A stretch of 64,000 nucleotides of DNA from Azospirillum canadense. Lineage in GTDB: Bacteria > Pseudomonadota > Alphaproteobacteria > Azospirillales > Azospirillaceae. Both the position numbers and the translations under genes were made by a program. Below the pieces are notes generated by a model, which searched no databases, was not told the DNA's origin, and saw only the letters and a program-made list of their open reading frames with translations. Position 1 is the stretch's first letter. Each line of letters starts with the position of its first letter. Below, piece after piece: positions 37,041 through 46,383 of the stretch. Location of the stretch: positions 1,587,001-1,651,000 of the forward strand of contig NZ_JAOQNG010000001.1 in NCBI RefSeq assembly GCF_025961225.1, written 5' to 3'.

Positions 37041-37077
37041 AAAAGGCCCTTCCCCGGCTGGCGGGGAAGGGCCTTTT
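37041..37077. terminator. Bidirectional terminator hairpin
   Basis: Arms 37041-37055 and 37063-37077 are perfect 15-bp reverse complements with A runs on one side and T runs on the other. It lies upstream of chaB (36911) and downstream of the HTH gene (37109), both on the minus strand, so it should end transcription of the HTH gene. Confidence 0.8.
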
Positions 37078-37108
37078 CACGAACCCAAGCGGATGACGAA
37101 ACCCGATT

Positions 37109-37960
37109 TTATGGCGTGCGGCGCGCGGTGCGGTGGGCCGGGATCGGGATGGGGCGAATCGCCTGTTCTTCACGGCGGCTCGCCGACATATCGATCTCGA
37201 TCCGGGCCAGCGCCTTGCGCAGTTCATGCACAGCGTCGGACAGTGCCTGGATCGAGTCCTCGCCCGGCTGCTGGCGCCAGCCGCGGTAAGCGGCCAGGCA
37301 CCCGCGCGCGGTGTCCCGCAGGCGGGCCTCCACGGCGTCCACCGGCGGCGGGTTGCTGCCGGTGCGCGGCGCTTCCCCAGCGGCGACCGGTGCCGCGGAC
37401 GGGGTTGCCGCCGCGGCGGGCTGGACCGGTTCCGGCGCCAGCTGCGCGACCGGCTGGGGATCCGGACGGTTCAAGCGAAGCGTCTCGGTCTGCTGCGGGG
37501 CCGCGCGGCGTTCCTCGACCTGCGGAGCGGCCGGCTGCGCCGCTGCGGCCGGGGGAACGGACGCACGCACCTCCGGCTTCGGCGCTTCGGCGACCGCCTT
37601 CGGGCGGCGCTCGGCGCGTGCCGCGGGCTTGACGGCCGGCGGAGCGGACGATTCGGCAACAGCCGATGCCGCCTCCTGGGGCTCAACCGCCGGCGGTTGT
37701 GTGACCGGCGCCTCGCTCACGGGCGCTTCGGCGGCTGCGGACTCGGCCGGAGCCTCGGCGGTGTCCTCGCCGGCTCCGCCGGCCGCCTCGGCCTTGCGGA
37801 TGATGTAGGAGATGGCGCTCGGCGTGCACTCGAATTCTCGCGCGATCGCCGACAGGGTTGCGCCGGAACGATAACGCTCAAGAATCTGCGGCCATGCCGA
37901 CTGGGGGATTCTTCCGCGCTTCTTTGGAGCCTCCGGTTCGGTCCCGGTTTCTGCGTTCAT
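37109..37960 (-). CDS. HTH DNA-binding protein with long Ala/Pro-rich region
   Basis: The 283-residue protein has an N-terminal helix-turn-helix at about residues 12-60 (KKRGRIPQSAWPQILERYRS, then GATLSAIAREFECTPSAISY), like resolvase-type or MADF-type homeodomain folds. Residues 65-205 are low-complexity Ala/Pro/Glu. A conserved helical end follows (ARLRDTARGCLAAYRGWRQQ, ALSDAVHELRKALARIEIDM). I know no named family with this layout; it may be a nucleoid-associated or regulatory protein. ATG 37996 would add 12 residues. It diverges from degP. Confidence 0.65.
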   Translation of the reverse strand: MNAETGTEPEAPKKRGRIPQSAWPQILERYRSGATLSAIAREFECTPSAISYIIRKAEAAGGAGEDTAEAPAESAAAEAPVSEAPVTQPPAVEPQEAASAVAESSAPPAVKPAARAERRPKAVAEAPKPEVRASVPPAAAAQPAAPQVEERRAAPQQTETLRLNRPDPQPVAQLAPEPVQPAAAATPSAAPVAAGEAPRTGSNPPPVDAVEARLRDTARGCLAAYRGWRQQPGEDSIQALSDAVHELRKALARIEIDMSASRREEQAIRPIPIPAHRTARRTP

Positions 37961-38401
37961 TATGTCGCTCGGTTGCCAAAGTGAATTTTGAGTCATTCGT
38001 CAGCTGCTTGGGCCGTATCGCACGCCTCTGACGCTGCGTGACGCGGGCGCGTACACGAGCGAAACGCCAGGAGCCGGTCTTGCGGGCGATGTTGTCGGTA
38101 CCGATGAATATCGGGAACTTGCCGGGAAATTACCAGCAGAACTTTGCGCAGCAAAGCAAAATTGCGCCTATGCAGGACGCGCGAAGCCTTAGTCCGAACG
38201 CACGAACGCCGGTTGCGCGGCCGCTCCCTCGAAATGCATAGCGGTGTGCCGGGACGCCTTTTTAAAAGGCATGTTTGTTGTCGAGAATCCGCGGTCGTCT
38301 CCGTTTGAAAATCGCATGGTCCGGAATGCGTCGTGGCGCGTTCTGTTGAAAAGACGCGGTCCTCTTGAGGGCGCGTGCAGTCCGACTGGCGGAGTTCCTT
38401 C
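37961..38401. promoter_or_regulatory. 441-bp divergent region upstream of degP
   Basis: No gene can be supported here. A short palindrome, GCCTTTT-T-AAAAGGC at 38256-38270, lies 130 bp before degP. A promoter for a cell-envelope stress response would be expected, but I cannot identify an RpoE-type or CpxR-type sequence with confidence. Confidence 0.35.
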
Positions 38402-40003
38402 ATGCCGCATTTTCCCCATCCCACCCGGCTCATGCCGCGCTTGGCGCGATTCACGGTCCAGGCCGGCGTCGTCGCGACCGCGCTGGTAACGCTGCCGATC
38501 GTTGCAATGCCGGCGAGCGCCCAGGATCAAGCTCAGGACCAAGCCCAGGGTTCCGCGCCGGCCACGCCCGCTCCGGCCACGACGATGCAGCCGGCACCCG
38601 TTTTGCGCGGTGCGTCGGCGGGCTTTGCCGACTTGGCGGAAAAGCAGGTCGACGCCGTCGTCTTTATTTCGACCACGCAGGCCGCCCCGCAGGCCGGCGC
38701 GCGTGGCCAGGAGGCGCCCGAATTCCCGCAGGGCTCGCCCTTCGAGGAGTTCTTCCGTGAATTCCGCAACCGCCAACGCGACCAGCAGCCCCAGCAACAG
38801 CAGCAGCGCCCGACCGCGGCGCTCGGTTCGGGCTTCATCATCGACGCCGCCGGCTTTGTGGTGACCAACGGCCATGTGGTGTCGGAAGCCGACGAGATTT
38901 CGGTGACGCTGCACGACGGCACCAAGCTTCCGGCCAAGGTGGTGGGGGTCGACACGCCAACCGACATCGCCCTGCTGAAGGTGGAAAGCCGCAAGCCGCT
39001 GATCGCCTCGGCCTGGGGCGACAGCGACAAGACCCGCATCGGCGATTGGGTGGTCGCCATCGGCAACCCGTTCGGGCTGGGCGGCACCGTCACCGCCGGC
39101 ATCCTGTCGGCGCGGGCCCGCGACATCCAGCAGGGCCCGTACGACGATTACCTGCAGACCGACGCGTCGATCAACCGCGGCAACTCCGGCGGTCCGCTCT
39201 ACAACATGAACGGCGAGGTGATCGGCATCAACACGGCGATCTATTCGCCGACCGGTGGTTCCGTCGGGATCGGCTTTGCCATCCCCTCCACGATTGCAAA
39301 ACCGGTGGTGGACCAATTGCGCGAGCGCGGCCAGGTCCGGCGCGGCTGGCTCGGCGTGCAGGTGCAACGCGTAACCCCCGACATCGCCGACAGCCTGGGC
39401 ATGCCAGACCCGAAGGGCGCGCTGGTCACCAGCGTGTCGCCGGAAAGCCCGGCGGGGAAGGGCGGGGTGCGGCAGGGCGACATCATCACCCGCTTCAACG
39501 GCAAGGCGATCGAGCAGATGCGCGAGCTTCCGCGCGTCGTCGCCGCGACGGAGATCGGCCGCAAGGTTCCGGTGGACGTCCTGCGCGAAGGCAAGCCCAC
39601 GACGGTCGACGTCACGGTGGGCGAACTGGAGCAGCAGCAGCAGGTTGCGGCCGCGGGCTCCAGCGGCACCCCGCCGGCGACCTCGCAGGTCGAGTCGAAG
39701 AAGGTTCTTGGCCTGACGCTGTCGCCGCTGACCCCCGGTCTGCGCGAAGCCTTCTCCATCAACACCGACGTGGAGGGCATTGTCGTTACGGAGGTCGGCG
39801 ACGCCAGCCCGGGCAACGACCGCGGCATCGAGGCCGGCGACGTGATCGTGGAGGCGGGGCAGGAGCCCGTGAAAACCCCGGACGAGTTGGACAAACGCAT
39901 CCAGGCGGCACGGACGGAGGGGCGCAAGACCGTCCTGATGCTGGTCAGCCGCGACGGTGACCTCCGCTACGTTCCGCTGCCCATCGAGGACAAGAAGGGC
40001 TGA
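38402..40003 (+). CDS. degP: Periplasmic serine protease/chaperone, DegP/HtrA (Do) family
   Basis: DegP degrades or refolds damaged envelope proteins in the periplasm. The 533-residue protein has a signal peptide (residues 12-40, ending MPASAQD). The trypsin-like domain holds catalytic His158 (VVTNGHVVS), Asp188 (TPTDIALLKV) and Ser262 (NRGNSGGPLYNMNGEV). Two PDZ domains follow at about 305-395 and 425-520. The Gln-rich loop around residues 125-137 lies in the LA loop, which is variable in the family. ATG 38402 has an upstream ggcggag site; ATG 38432 is possible. Glycosyltransferase genes follow 106 bp downstream. Confidence 0.95.
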   Translation: MPHFPHPTRLMPRLARFTVQAGVVATALVTLPIVAMPASAQDQAQDQAQGSAPATPAPATTMQPAPVLRGASAGFADLAEKQVDAVVFISTTQAAPQAGARGQEAPEFPQGSPFEEFFREFRNRQRDQQPQQQQQRPTAALGSGFIIDAAGFVVTNGHVVSEADEISVTLHDGTKLPAKVVGVDTPTDIALLKVESRKPLIASAWGDSDKTRIGDWVVAIGNPFGLGGTVTAGILSARARDIQQGPYDDYLQTDASINRGNSGGPLYNMNGEVIGINTAIYSPTGGSVGIGFAIPSTIAKPVVDQLRERGQVRRGWLGVQVQRVTPDIADSLGMPDPKGALVTSVSPESPAGKGGVRQGDIITRFNGKAIEQMRELPRVVAATEIGRKVPVDVLREGKPTTVDVTVGELEQQQQVAAAGSSGTPPATSQVESKKVLGLTLSPLTPGLREAFSINTDVEGIVVTEVGDASPGNDRGIEAGDVIVEAGQEPVKTPDELDKRIQAARTEGRKTVLMLVSRDGDLRYVPLPIEDKKG

Positions 40004-40109
40004 GGCGCCCCCAACACCCGCGACGTGCCACGCGGTCATACCTTTTCCTCTACCGTTCGTCCGGCGGCCGGCGTATTTTGCCGGCCGCTTGGCGAATGGG
40101 ATTAGTCCA

Positions 40110-40916
40110 GTGAGCGTTCATTCCGAAGGCCGTCCGCCCGTTCGGCTGTCGGTCGTGGTCCCGGTCTTCAATGAGGCCGACAACGTCCTCCCCCTGCTTG
40201 AGGAAATCGAGCGGGCCCTGGCGCCGGTCGGCGATTTGGTCGGCGCCTTCGAAGTGGTCTATGTGGACGACGGGTCCAGCGACGACACGCTGCTCCGGCT
40301 TGCGCCGGTCGTCGCGGCCGGGCGCCTGCGGCTCATCCGCCACCTGAACCGCTCGGGCCAGAGCGCCGCCGTGCGCACCGGCGTAAAGGCGGCGCGCGGC
40401 GAATGGATCGCCACGCTCGACGGCGACGGGCAGAACGACCCGGCGGACATTCCCAACCTGTTCGCGCTGGTCGCCAAGGGCGGCCCGGACGCGCCGGTGC
40501 TGGTCGGCGGCTTGCGCAAGAAGCGCCAGGACACGTTGTCGAAGCGGCTGGCGTCCAAGTTCGCCAACGCGGTGCGCCAGTCCTTTCTGCAGGACGGCTG
40601 CACGGACAGCGGCTGCGGACTGAAGCTGTTCCGCCGCGACGCTTTCCTCGACCTTCCCTTCTTCGGGGCGATGCACCGCTTCTTGCCGGCGCTATTCCGC
40701 GCACACGGCCATCCGGTCGCCTACATCCCGGTCAATCACCGCCCGCGTGAGCGCGGCGTGTCCAAGTACAACAACTGGCGCCGCGGCCTGATCGGCGTGG
40801 TCGACCTGCTCGGCGTCTATTGGCTGAAGCGGCGCACCGCGCTGTCGGCGTCGGTGGAAACCTCCGGTGAGCCGGCCGGCGCCAAGAATGAGCCCGCCGT
40901 GGCGGGCGAACCGTGA
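40110..40916 (+). CDS. Glycosyltransferase family 2, DPM1/ArnC-like
   Basis: The 268-residue GT-A enzyme starts with GTG at 40110 and has LSVVVPVFNEADNVLPLLEE, VVYVDDGSSDDTLLRLAPVV, LIRHLNRSGQSAAVRTGVKA and TLDGDGQNDPADIPNLF. The segment GCTDSGCGLKLFRRDAFLD with HRPRERGVSKYNNWRR is typical of polyprenyl-phosphate glycosyltransferases. Unlike ArnC it has no C-terminal pair of membrane helices beyond a short hydrophobic stretch (LIGVVDLLGVYWLKRR). It overlaps the downstream ArnT-like gene by 4 bp and probably makes the lipid-linked sugar donor which that enzyme uses. Confidence 0.88.
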   Translation: MSVHSEGRPPVRLSVVVPVFNEADNVLPLLEEIERALAPVGDLVGAFEVVYVDDGSSDDTLLRLAPVVAAGRLRLIRHLNRSGQSAAVRTGVKAARGEWIATLDGDGQNDPADIPNLFALVAKGGPDAPVLVGGLRKKRQDTLSKRLASKFANAVRQSFLQDGCTDSGCGLKLFRRDAFLDLPFFGAMHRFLPALFRAHGHPVAYIPVNHRPRERGVSKYNNWRRGLIGVVDLLGVYWLKRRTALSASVETSGEPAGAKNEPAVAGEP

Positions 40917-42613
40917 GCGAGGCGTTGATCGACGCGGCCCCGGTTGCGCCGGCTGTGGTCCTCCAACGCAGTTTGCCGCTTTACGCCTACGCGTTGCTGG
41001 TGGTGATCAGCGTCCTGCTGTTCCTGCCGGGCTTCTTCGATCTTCCGCCCTTCGACCGCGACGAAGCACGTTTCGCCCAGGCGTCCTACCAGATGCTGGA
41101 AAGCGGCGATTACGTCGACATCCGTTTCCAGGACGAGGCGCGGCACAAGAAGCCCGTCGGCATCTATTGGCTCCAGACCGCGGCCACTGCCCTAGTCGAT
41201 GGCGCCCTGGGCGATGCGCCGAAGGTCATCTGGACCTACCGCATTCCGTCCTTGCTCGGGGCGGTGGCCGCCGTGCTGGCGACGGCCTGGACCGGGGCTC
41301 GCCTGTTCGGCGGCACGGTCGGCTTCCTGGCCGGGTTGATGATGGCCTCCTGCGTCGTGCTGGGGGTCGAGGCCCGGATGGCCAAGACCGACGCCGTGCT
41401 GCTCGCCACCGTGGTGATCGGGCAGGCGGCGCTCGCCGGCCTCTACCTGAACCGCCATGCGGAGCGGTCCGGCTGGGGCGCCCCGCTCGCCTTCTGGATT
41501 TCGGCGGGAATCGGCATCCTGATCAAGGGGCCGATCGTCCTGCTGGTGTCCGGGACGACGGTGCTGGTCCTCGCGGCGGTCGACCGCAAGGCCGGCTGGT
41601 TGAAGCGGCTGCGTCCGTTGGCCGGGCTCGCCATCGTCGTCGCCATCGCAGCACCCTGGCTGGTCGCCATCGCCATCAAGACCAAGGGAGCTTTCTTCGC
41701 CGAATCCGTTGGGCACGACATGATGGGCAAGGTGGTCGGCGGGCAGGAAAGCAAGGGCCTGCCTCCCGGCTATTACCTGGGCACCTTCTGGGTGACCTTC
41801 GCGCCCTGGTCCTTCCTGGCGCTGCTCGCCGTTCCCTGGGCCTGGATCAACCGCCGCAGCGACGCGGTGAAATTCTGCATCGCCTGGGTTGTGCCGAGCT
41901 GGCTGGTGTTCGAGGCGGTTCCCACCAAGCTGCTGCACTACACGCTCCCGGTCTTCCCGGCCATCGCGATCCTGACCGCCTGCGCGGCGCAGGACCACTT
42001 CGCGCGTACCGCTACGGTGCGGCGGCGGGTCCTGCTGGTGATCGCCTCGGCCCTGGGCGTCGTCGGCTTCGGCGCGCTTGCCGCGGCGGTGGCGGTCATT
42101 CCTTACCTCGTGGACGGGCGCATCAACCCGGTCGGCGTTGCCATGCTGCCGGTCGTCCTGGTGCTGTACGCGCTGACCATCCGCCAGTTCGTGCAGCGGC
42201 GGGAGAAGGCCGGCTTCGGGGCCGGGCTCGCCGCTGCCCTGGTGCTGTACGTCTGCGCGTACGGCGCGGTGCTTCCGGCGATTGACGGCGTCTGGATCAG
42301 CCGGCAGGCGGAACGCGCGGTAGCCGCGGCGCGACCATGCCCGACGACCACGGTGGCCTCGGCCGGCTATTCGGAGCCGAGCCTCGTCTTCCTCCTCGGC
42401 ACCGATACGCGGCTGACTCATGGCGCGGGGGCCGCGGAAGCGCTCGCCTCCGATCCCGCCTGCGCGCTCGCCCTGGTGGACAGCCGGGAGGACGCGGACT
42501 TCCGGTCCGCTCTGAAGGGGCTTGCCCCGGTGGAACTGAGCCGGCTGTCGGGCTTCAACTACAACACCGGAAAGCGCGTCACGCTGACCCTGTACGGCGC
42601 CGCGAAGCCCTGA
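40913..42613 (+). CDS. ArnT-like membrane glycosyltransferase (GT-C, PMT family)
   Basis: The 566-residue protein has about 12 membrane helices and the GT-C hallmark near the N-terminus: FDLPPFDRDEARFAQASYQM, then RFQDEARHKKPVGIYWLQTA. These match ArnT-type enzymes that move a sugar from undecaprenyl phosphate to lipid A or another periplasmic acceptor. A soluble C-terminal domain follows from about residue 455. It overlaps the GT2 gene upstream (ATGA-type, 4 bp), so the pair forms a donor-synthesis/transfer module. Which sugar and acceptor are used is not visible; other arn genes are absent. Confidence 0.87.
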   Translation: MSEALIDAAPVAPAVVLQRSLPLYAYALLVVISVLLFLPGFFDLPPFDRDEARFAQASYQMLESGDYVDIRFQDEARHKKPVGIYWLQTAATALVDGALGDAPKVIWTYRIPSLLGAVAAVLATAWTGARLFGGTVGFLAGLMMASCVVLGVEARMAKTDAVLLATVVIGQAALAGLYLNRHAERSGWGAPLAFWISAGIGILIKGPIVLLVSGTTVLVLAAVDRKAGWLKRLRPLAGLAIVVAIAAPWLVAIAIKTKGAFFAESVGHDMMGKVVGGQESKGLPPGYYLGTFWVTFAPWSFLALLAVPWAWINRRSDAVKFCIAWVVPSWLVFEAVPTKLLHYTLPVFPAIAILTACAAQDHFARTATVRRRVLLVIASALGVVGFGALAAAVAVIPYLVDGRINPVGVAMLPVVLVLYALTIRQFVQRREKAGFGAGLAAALVLYVCAYGAVLPAIDGVWISRQAERAVAAARPCPTTTVASAGYSEPSLVFLLGTDTRLTHGAGAAEALASDPACALALVDSREDADFRSALKGLAPVELSRLSGFNYNTGKRVTLTLYGAAKP

Positions 42614-42788
42614 CATCGGGGGAGCCGGCGGCGCATGCACCATTGCGCCCCGGTGGTGCCTGTCCGCGTTGTCCGGGAAAGCATGCGAGGGCCCCCCGGC
42701 TGGGTACCCCGCATCCCCGCTGGACGTCCGACCGACGTTGCGGCGGAATCCGAACTCCGCTCTCAAACGGATGGAAGGCCGCCCCGTC

Positions 42789-43190
42789 ATGCTCCGAACG
42801 ATGACTTTCGCGACCCTTACGGTGCTCGCGCTTGCCGCGCCGGCGCAGGCACAGAAGCAGGAATATCCCCAGTGGATGTTCGATGAAATGGTGCCGACCG
42901 GCCCGTTCATGCGCCACATGGACGAAGCGCAGCCCGTTCCGGGCGCCCGCCCGTCGCACTGGGGCGCCATGGGCAAGAATGGCGAGTTCCGCGCCGGCAT
43001 GCCGCAATACGGCACGGACAACCGCCAGAAGACCCCCAGCTATGCCCGCACGCAGTCGCTGACTCCGCCGGTGCGCGACGGGCGCGCCACCGCCAACACC
43101 GGCGGCGAACTGACGAACTCGGTGCCGCGCGAGGTGACCGTCAATCCGGACTTGGCGATCCAGCGCAGCAAGGCCTTCACGGGCAACTAA
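42789..43190 (+). CDS. Exported protein of unknown function
   Basis: The 133-residue protein has a signal peptide (MLRTMTFATLTVLALAAPAQ, cleavage after AQA near residue 21), then a hydrophilic chain with no known domain: EYPQWMFDEMVPTGPFMRHM and SHWGAMGKNGEFRAGMPQYG. It is probably periplasmic. ATG 42771 is an alternative start, six residues upstream. Its last 14 bp overlap the end of the convergent ROK kinase gene. No membrane helix beyond the signal is seen, and I do not recognise the family. Confidence 0.6.
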   Translation: MLRTMTFATLTVLALAAPAQAQKQEYPQWMFDEMVPTGPFMRHMDEAQPVPGARPSHWGAMGKNGEFRAGMPQYGTDNRQKTPSYARTQSLTPPVRDGRATANTGGELTNSVPREVTVNPDLAIQRSKAFTGN

Positions 43191-44106
43191 AATCCGGCCG
43201 CTCATCCGGGCGCCACAGCCACGCCGCACCGCGCACGCCGCTTGAATCGCCGTGCGCGGCGCGGCGTATCGGCGTGTCGATGCGGTCCGAAAAGGCCCAG
43301 CGCTCGACGATCGGGGGCAGGGCGTCGTACAGGAATTCCAGGTTCGACAGGCCACCGCCCAGCACGATCACGTCGGGGTCGACGATGTTCACGATGCCGG
43401 CCAGCCCCCGGCCCAGCCGGTCCGCGAGGCGGTCGAGGGTCGCGCGGCACGTCGCGTCGCCGGCCTGGGCGCGGGAGGCGATTTCCTCCATGGGCAGGGT
43501 TGCCCCGGTCACACGTTGGTGGTCGGCGGACACCGCCGGGCCGGAAACGAAGCACTCCAGGCAGCCGCGCTTGCCGCAGTAGCAGGCGGGACCCGGCAAT
43601 TCGTCGCCGCTGGCCCAGGGCAGGGGATTGTGCCCCCATTCACCGCCGACGGCGTTCCGGCCCGCGAGCACCCGGCCGTGCACCACGATCCCGGCACCGC
43701 AGCCGGTCCCTAGGATGGCGGCGAACACGACGCCGCAGCCGGCGCCCGCACCATCGGCCGCCTCTGAAACCGCGAGGCAATTCGCGTCGTTTTCCACGCG
43801 TACCGGGCGGCCTAGCACGTCGGCCAAGTCACGGTCAAACGGCTTCCCGATGAGCCAGGTCGAGTTCGCGTTCTTCACCAGCCCGGTGGCGGGCGATACG
43901 ATTCCGGGTATGCCGACGCCGACCTTCGCCCGTTCGCCGCCGGACTCCTCCTCCAAGCGGCGAACGAGGTCCGCGATGGTGCGTAGCGTGCCGGCATAAT
44001 CCTCGCGCGGGGTGGGAACGCGCCGGCGGGCGCGCTGGTTTCCTTCCTGGTCGAGCACGATTCCTTCGGTCTTCGTGCCGCCAAGGTCGATGCCGATGCG
44101 GATCAT
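43177..44106 (-). CDS. ROK-family sugar kinase (fructokinase/N-acetylglucosamine kinase type)
   Basis: The 309-residue kinase has the ATP-binding start IRIGIDLGGTKTEGIVLDQE, catalytic Asp107 in RVENDANCLAVSEAADG, the phosphate-binding GTGCGAGIVVHGRVLAGRNA, and the ROK zinc motif in ACYCGKRGCLECFVSGPAV. A typical C-terminal IVDPDVIVLGGGLSN follows. These match Mak or NagK enzymes acting on fructose, mannose or N-acetylglucosamine in the cytoplasm. ATG 44106 is chosen over the upstream open frame because the ATPase core begins directly after it. It overlaps the convergent exported-protein gene by 14 bp. The substrate cannot be decided from the sequence. Confidence 0.9.
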   Translation of the reverse strand: MIRIGIDLGGTKTEGIVLDQEGNQRARRRVPTPREDYAGTLRTIADLVRRLEEESGGERAKVGVGIPGIVSPATGLVKNANSTWLIGKPFDRDLADVLGRPVRVENDANCLAVSEAADGAGAGCGVVFAAILGTGCGAGIVVHGRVLAGRNAVGGEWGHNPLPWASGDELPGPACYCGKRGCLECFVSGPAVSADHQRVTGATLPMEEIASRAQAGDATCRATLDRLADRLGRGLAGIVNIVDPDVIVLGGGLSNLEFLYDALPPIVERWAFSDRIDTPIRRAAHGDSSGVRGAAWLWRPDERPDFSCP

Positions 44107-44345
44107 GGGCGTGCCCCAGCCTTCGATTCGACGGTTCGGCCGTCTCCGGCGGGAATCCATAGCCGGAAAGGATCGCGCGCTTCAATCTGTGCCGCCGTGC
44201 GGAGGGAGGGCGGTGGTTGAGACAAATCGAACGGCGCCGCCCGATATGGGTTGACCGCCCTTTCGGATTGAGTAGAACCAGCGAAGGAATGGGCGGGATT
44301 CACCAATCTCCGCCCGACAACATGGCCATCGGAGCCGGACCAACG

Positions 44346-45113
44346 ATGATTCGCCAGCGCGCCGCTCTTCGCTTCTCGTCCCTGACCTTGAGCCGTGCCG
44401 TCGCCGCCGGCCTCGCCGTGCTGATCGCCGGCGCCGCCGTGCCCGCCGCCGCCAAGGAAACGGCCAAGCCGGCCGCGGCGAAGGCCACCTCGAAGTCCAC
44501 CGCCAAGGCGGCCTCGGCCAAGTCGGCTGCGGGGAAATCGTCGGCTTGCTACAGCGAGGCCGAGCACGCGGCCGAGCAGCTGATCCGCATGCACACGGAG
44601 ATGATGGTGGTCGGCCTGACTTGCCAGCAGGTCATGCCGGACAAGAAGCCGTTCAACCTGTACCAGGACTTCACGATCAAGAACCGCTCGCTGGTGTCCA
44701 ACTCGGAAGCGGCGATGATCGACCATTTCCGTAAGCACAGCTCCGGCAACCCGACGCGCCAGTTCGACATGTACCGCACCGAGTTGGCCAACGAGATCAG
44801 CCGCCGCGCGGCCGTGATCGGGACGGGCGGCTATTGCGCCAACTTCGTCGACCGTTCGAAGACGGCGACGGAGCTGACGACGGACGATCTGCGCGTCCTG
44901 ACCGCGGATGAAAAAAACGCCGGCCTGATGCAATTGTCGGCAAAGCCGCTGTGTGGCGTCCAGGTCGTCAGCGCGCCTGACGCGCCCATCGAGACCGCCC
45001 AGGCGCCGACCACCCGGACGGCCAAGCCGAAGTCGACCGGAAAGACTACGGCGAAGGCGCCGGGCAAGCCGAAAGTTGCCGACAAGGCCCAGGTCGTTTC
45101 CGCCAAGCGCTGA
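44346..45113 (+). CDS. Exported protein of unknown function with Lys/Ala-rich tails
   Basis: The 255-residue protein has a signal peptide (SRAVAAGLAVLIAGAAVPAA, cleavage near AAA-K) and a basic Ala/Lys/Ser-rich linker to about residue 65. A conserved-looking core follows at about 65-205 with four cysteines (SSACYSEAEHAAEQLIRMHT, VGLTCQQVMPDKKPFN, GYCANFVDRS, KPLCGVQVV), then a Lys/Ala/Pro-rich tail. The four cysteines suggest two disulfides in the periplasm. ATG 44322 is an alternative start. I do not recognise the family. It ends 36 bp before a strong terminator. Confidence 0.65.
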   Translation: MIRQRAALRFSSLTLSRAVAAGLAVLIAGAAVPAAAKETAKPAAAKATSKSTAKAASAKSAAGKSSACYSEAEHAAEQLIRMHTEMMVVGLTCQQVMPDKKPFNLYQDFTIKNRSLVSNSEAAMIDHFRKHSSGNPTRQFDMYRTELANEISRRAAVIGTGGYCANFVDRSKTATELTTDDLRVLTADEKNAGLMQLSAKPLCGVQVVSAPDAPIETAQAPTTRTAKPKSTGKTTAKAPGKPKVADKAQVVSAKR

Positions 45114-45149
45114 GCGATTCGCCCGTTAGCAATTGGCATGGTTGTTGCG

Positions 45150-45184
45150 AAGCCCTCCCCGTCACAGCGGGGAGGGCTTTTTTC
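45150..45184 (+). terminator. Strong Rho-independent terminator
   Basis: Arms 45150-45160 and 45169-45179 are perfect 11-bp reverse complements with an 8-nt loop, followed by a run of T. It ends the exported-protein gene at 45113 and separates it from the liv operon. Confidence 0.85.
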
Positions 45185-45476
45185 ATGCCTTGGGACTTTC
45201 GTCATGGTTGATTGCAAGTGCAATTTTCTCAAAACAGGGCTGAATCGATATTGCAAATTCGCTGAAAATTGGTATTACCGCAGTTAGAGTGCGGGTTTGC
45301 CCTCTTGCCCTGTCCAAACAGGGTGGGCTAACGTTCCGTCCAGACAACAATCTTGGCCCCGCGCCTAGACGCACGGGTAAGCCAGTTCGGGGAGTGGCTG
45401 TTCACGTGACCGGTGTACTGAGCGTGCCCGTCTCGCACGCCCGTGCCTTTGCATCGCGCTGAGGCGAGGTGAGACG
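45185..45476 (+). promoter_or_regulatory. Leader and promoter region of the liv operon
   Basis: This stretch between the terminator and livH holds no gene. A sigma-70-like pair TTGCAA (45251-45256) and TATTAC (45273-45278) is spaced 16 bp and lies in the AT-richest part. Farther down, a small hairpin (45308-45313/45318-45323) is in the leader. Both assignments are pattern matches only. The 198-bp leader before livH is long enough to hold control elements. Confidence 0.4.
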
Positions 45477-46382
<906 letters not shown>

Positions 46383-46383
46383 G

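Noticed and set aside
38038..38241. Short forward open frame in the degP upstream region
   Set aside because: No ribosome site or domain, and composition typical of non-coding sequence.
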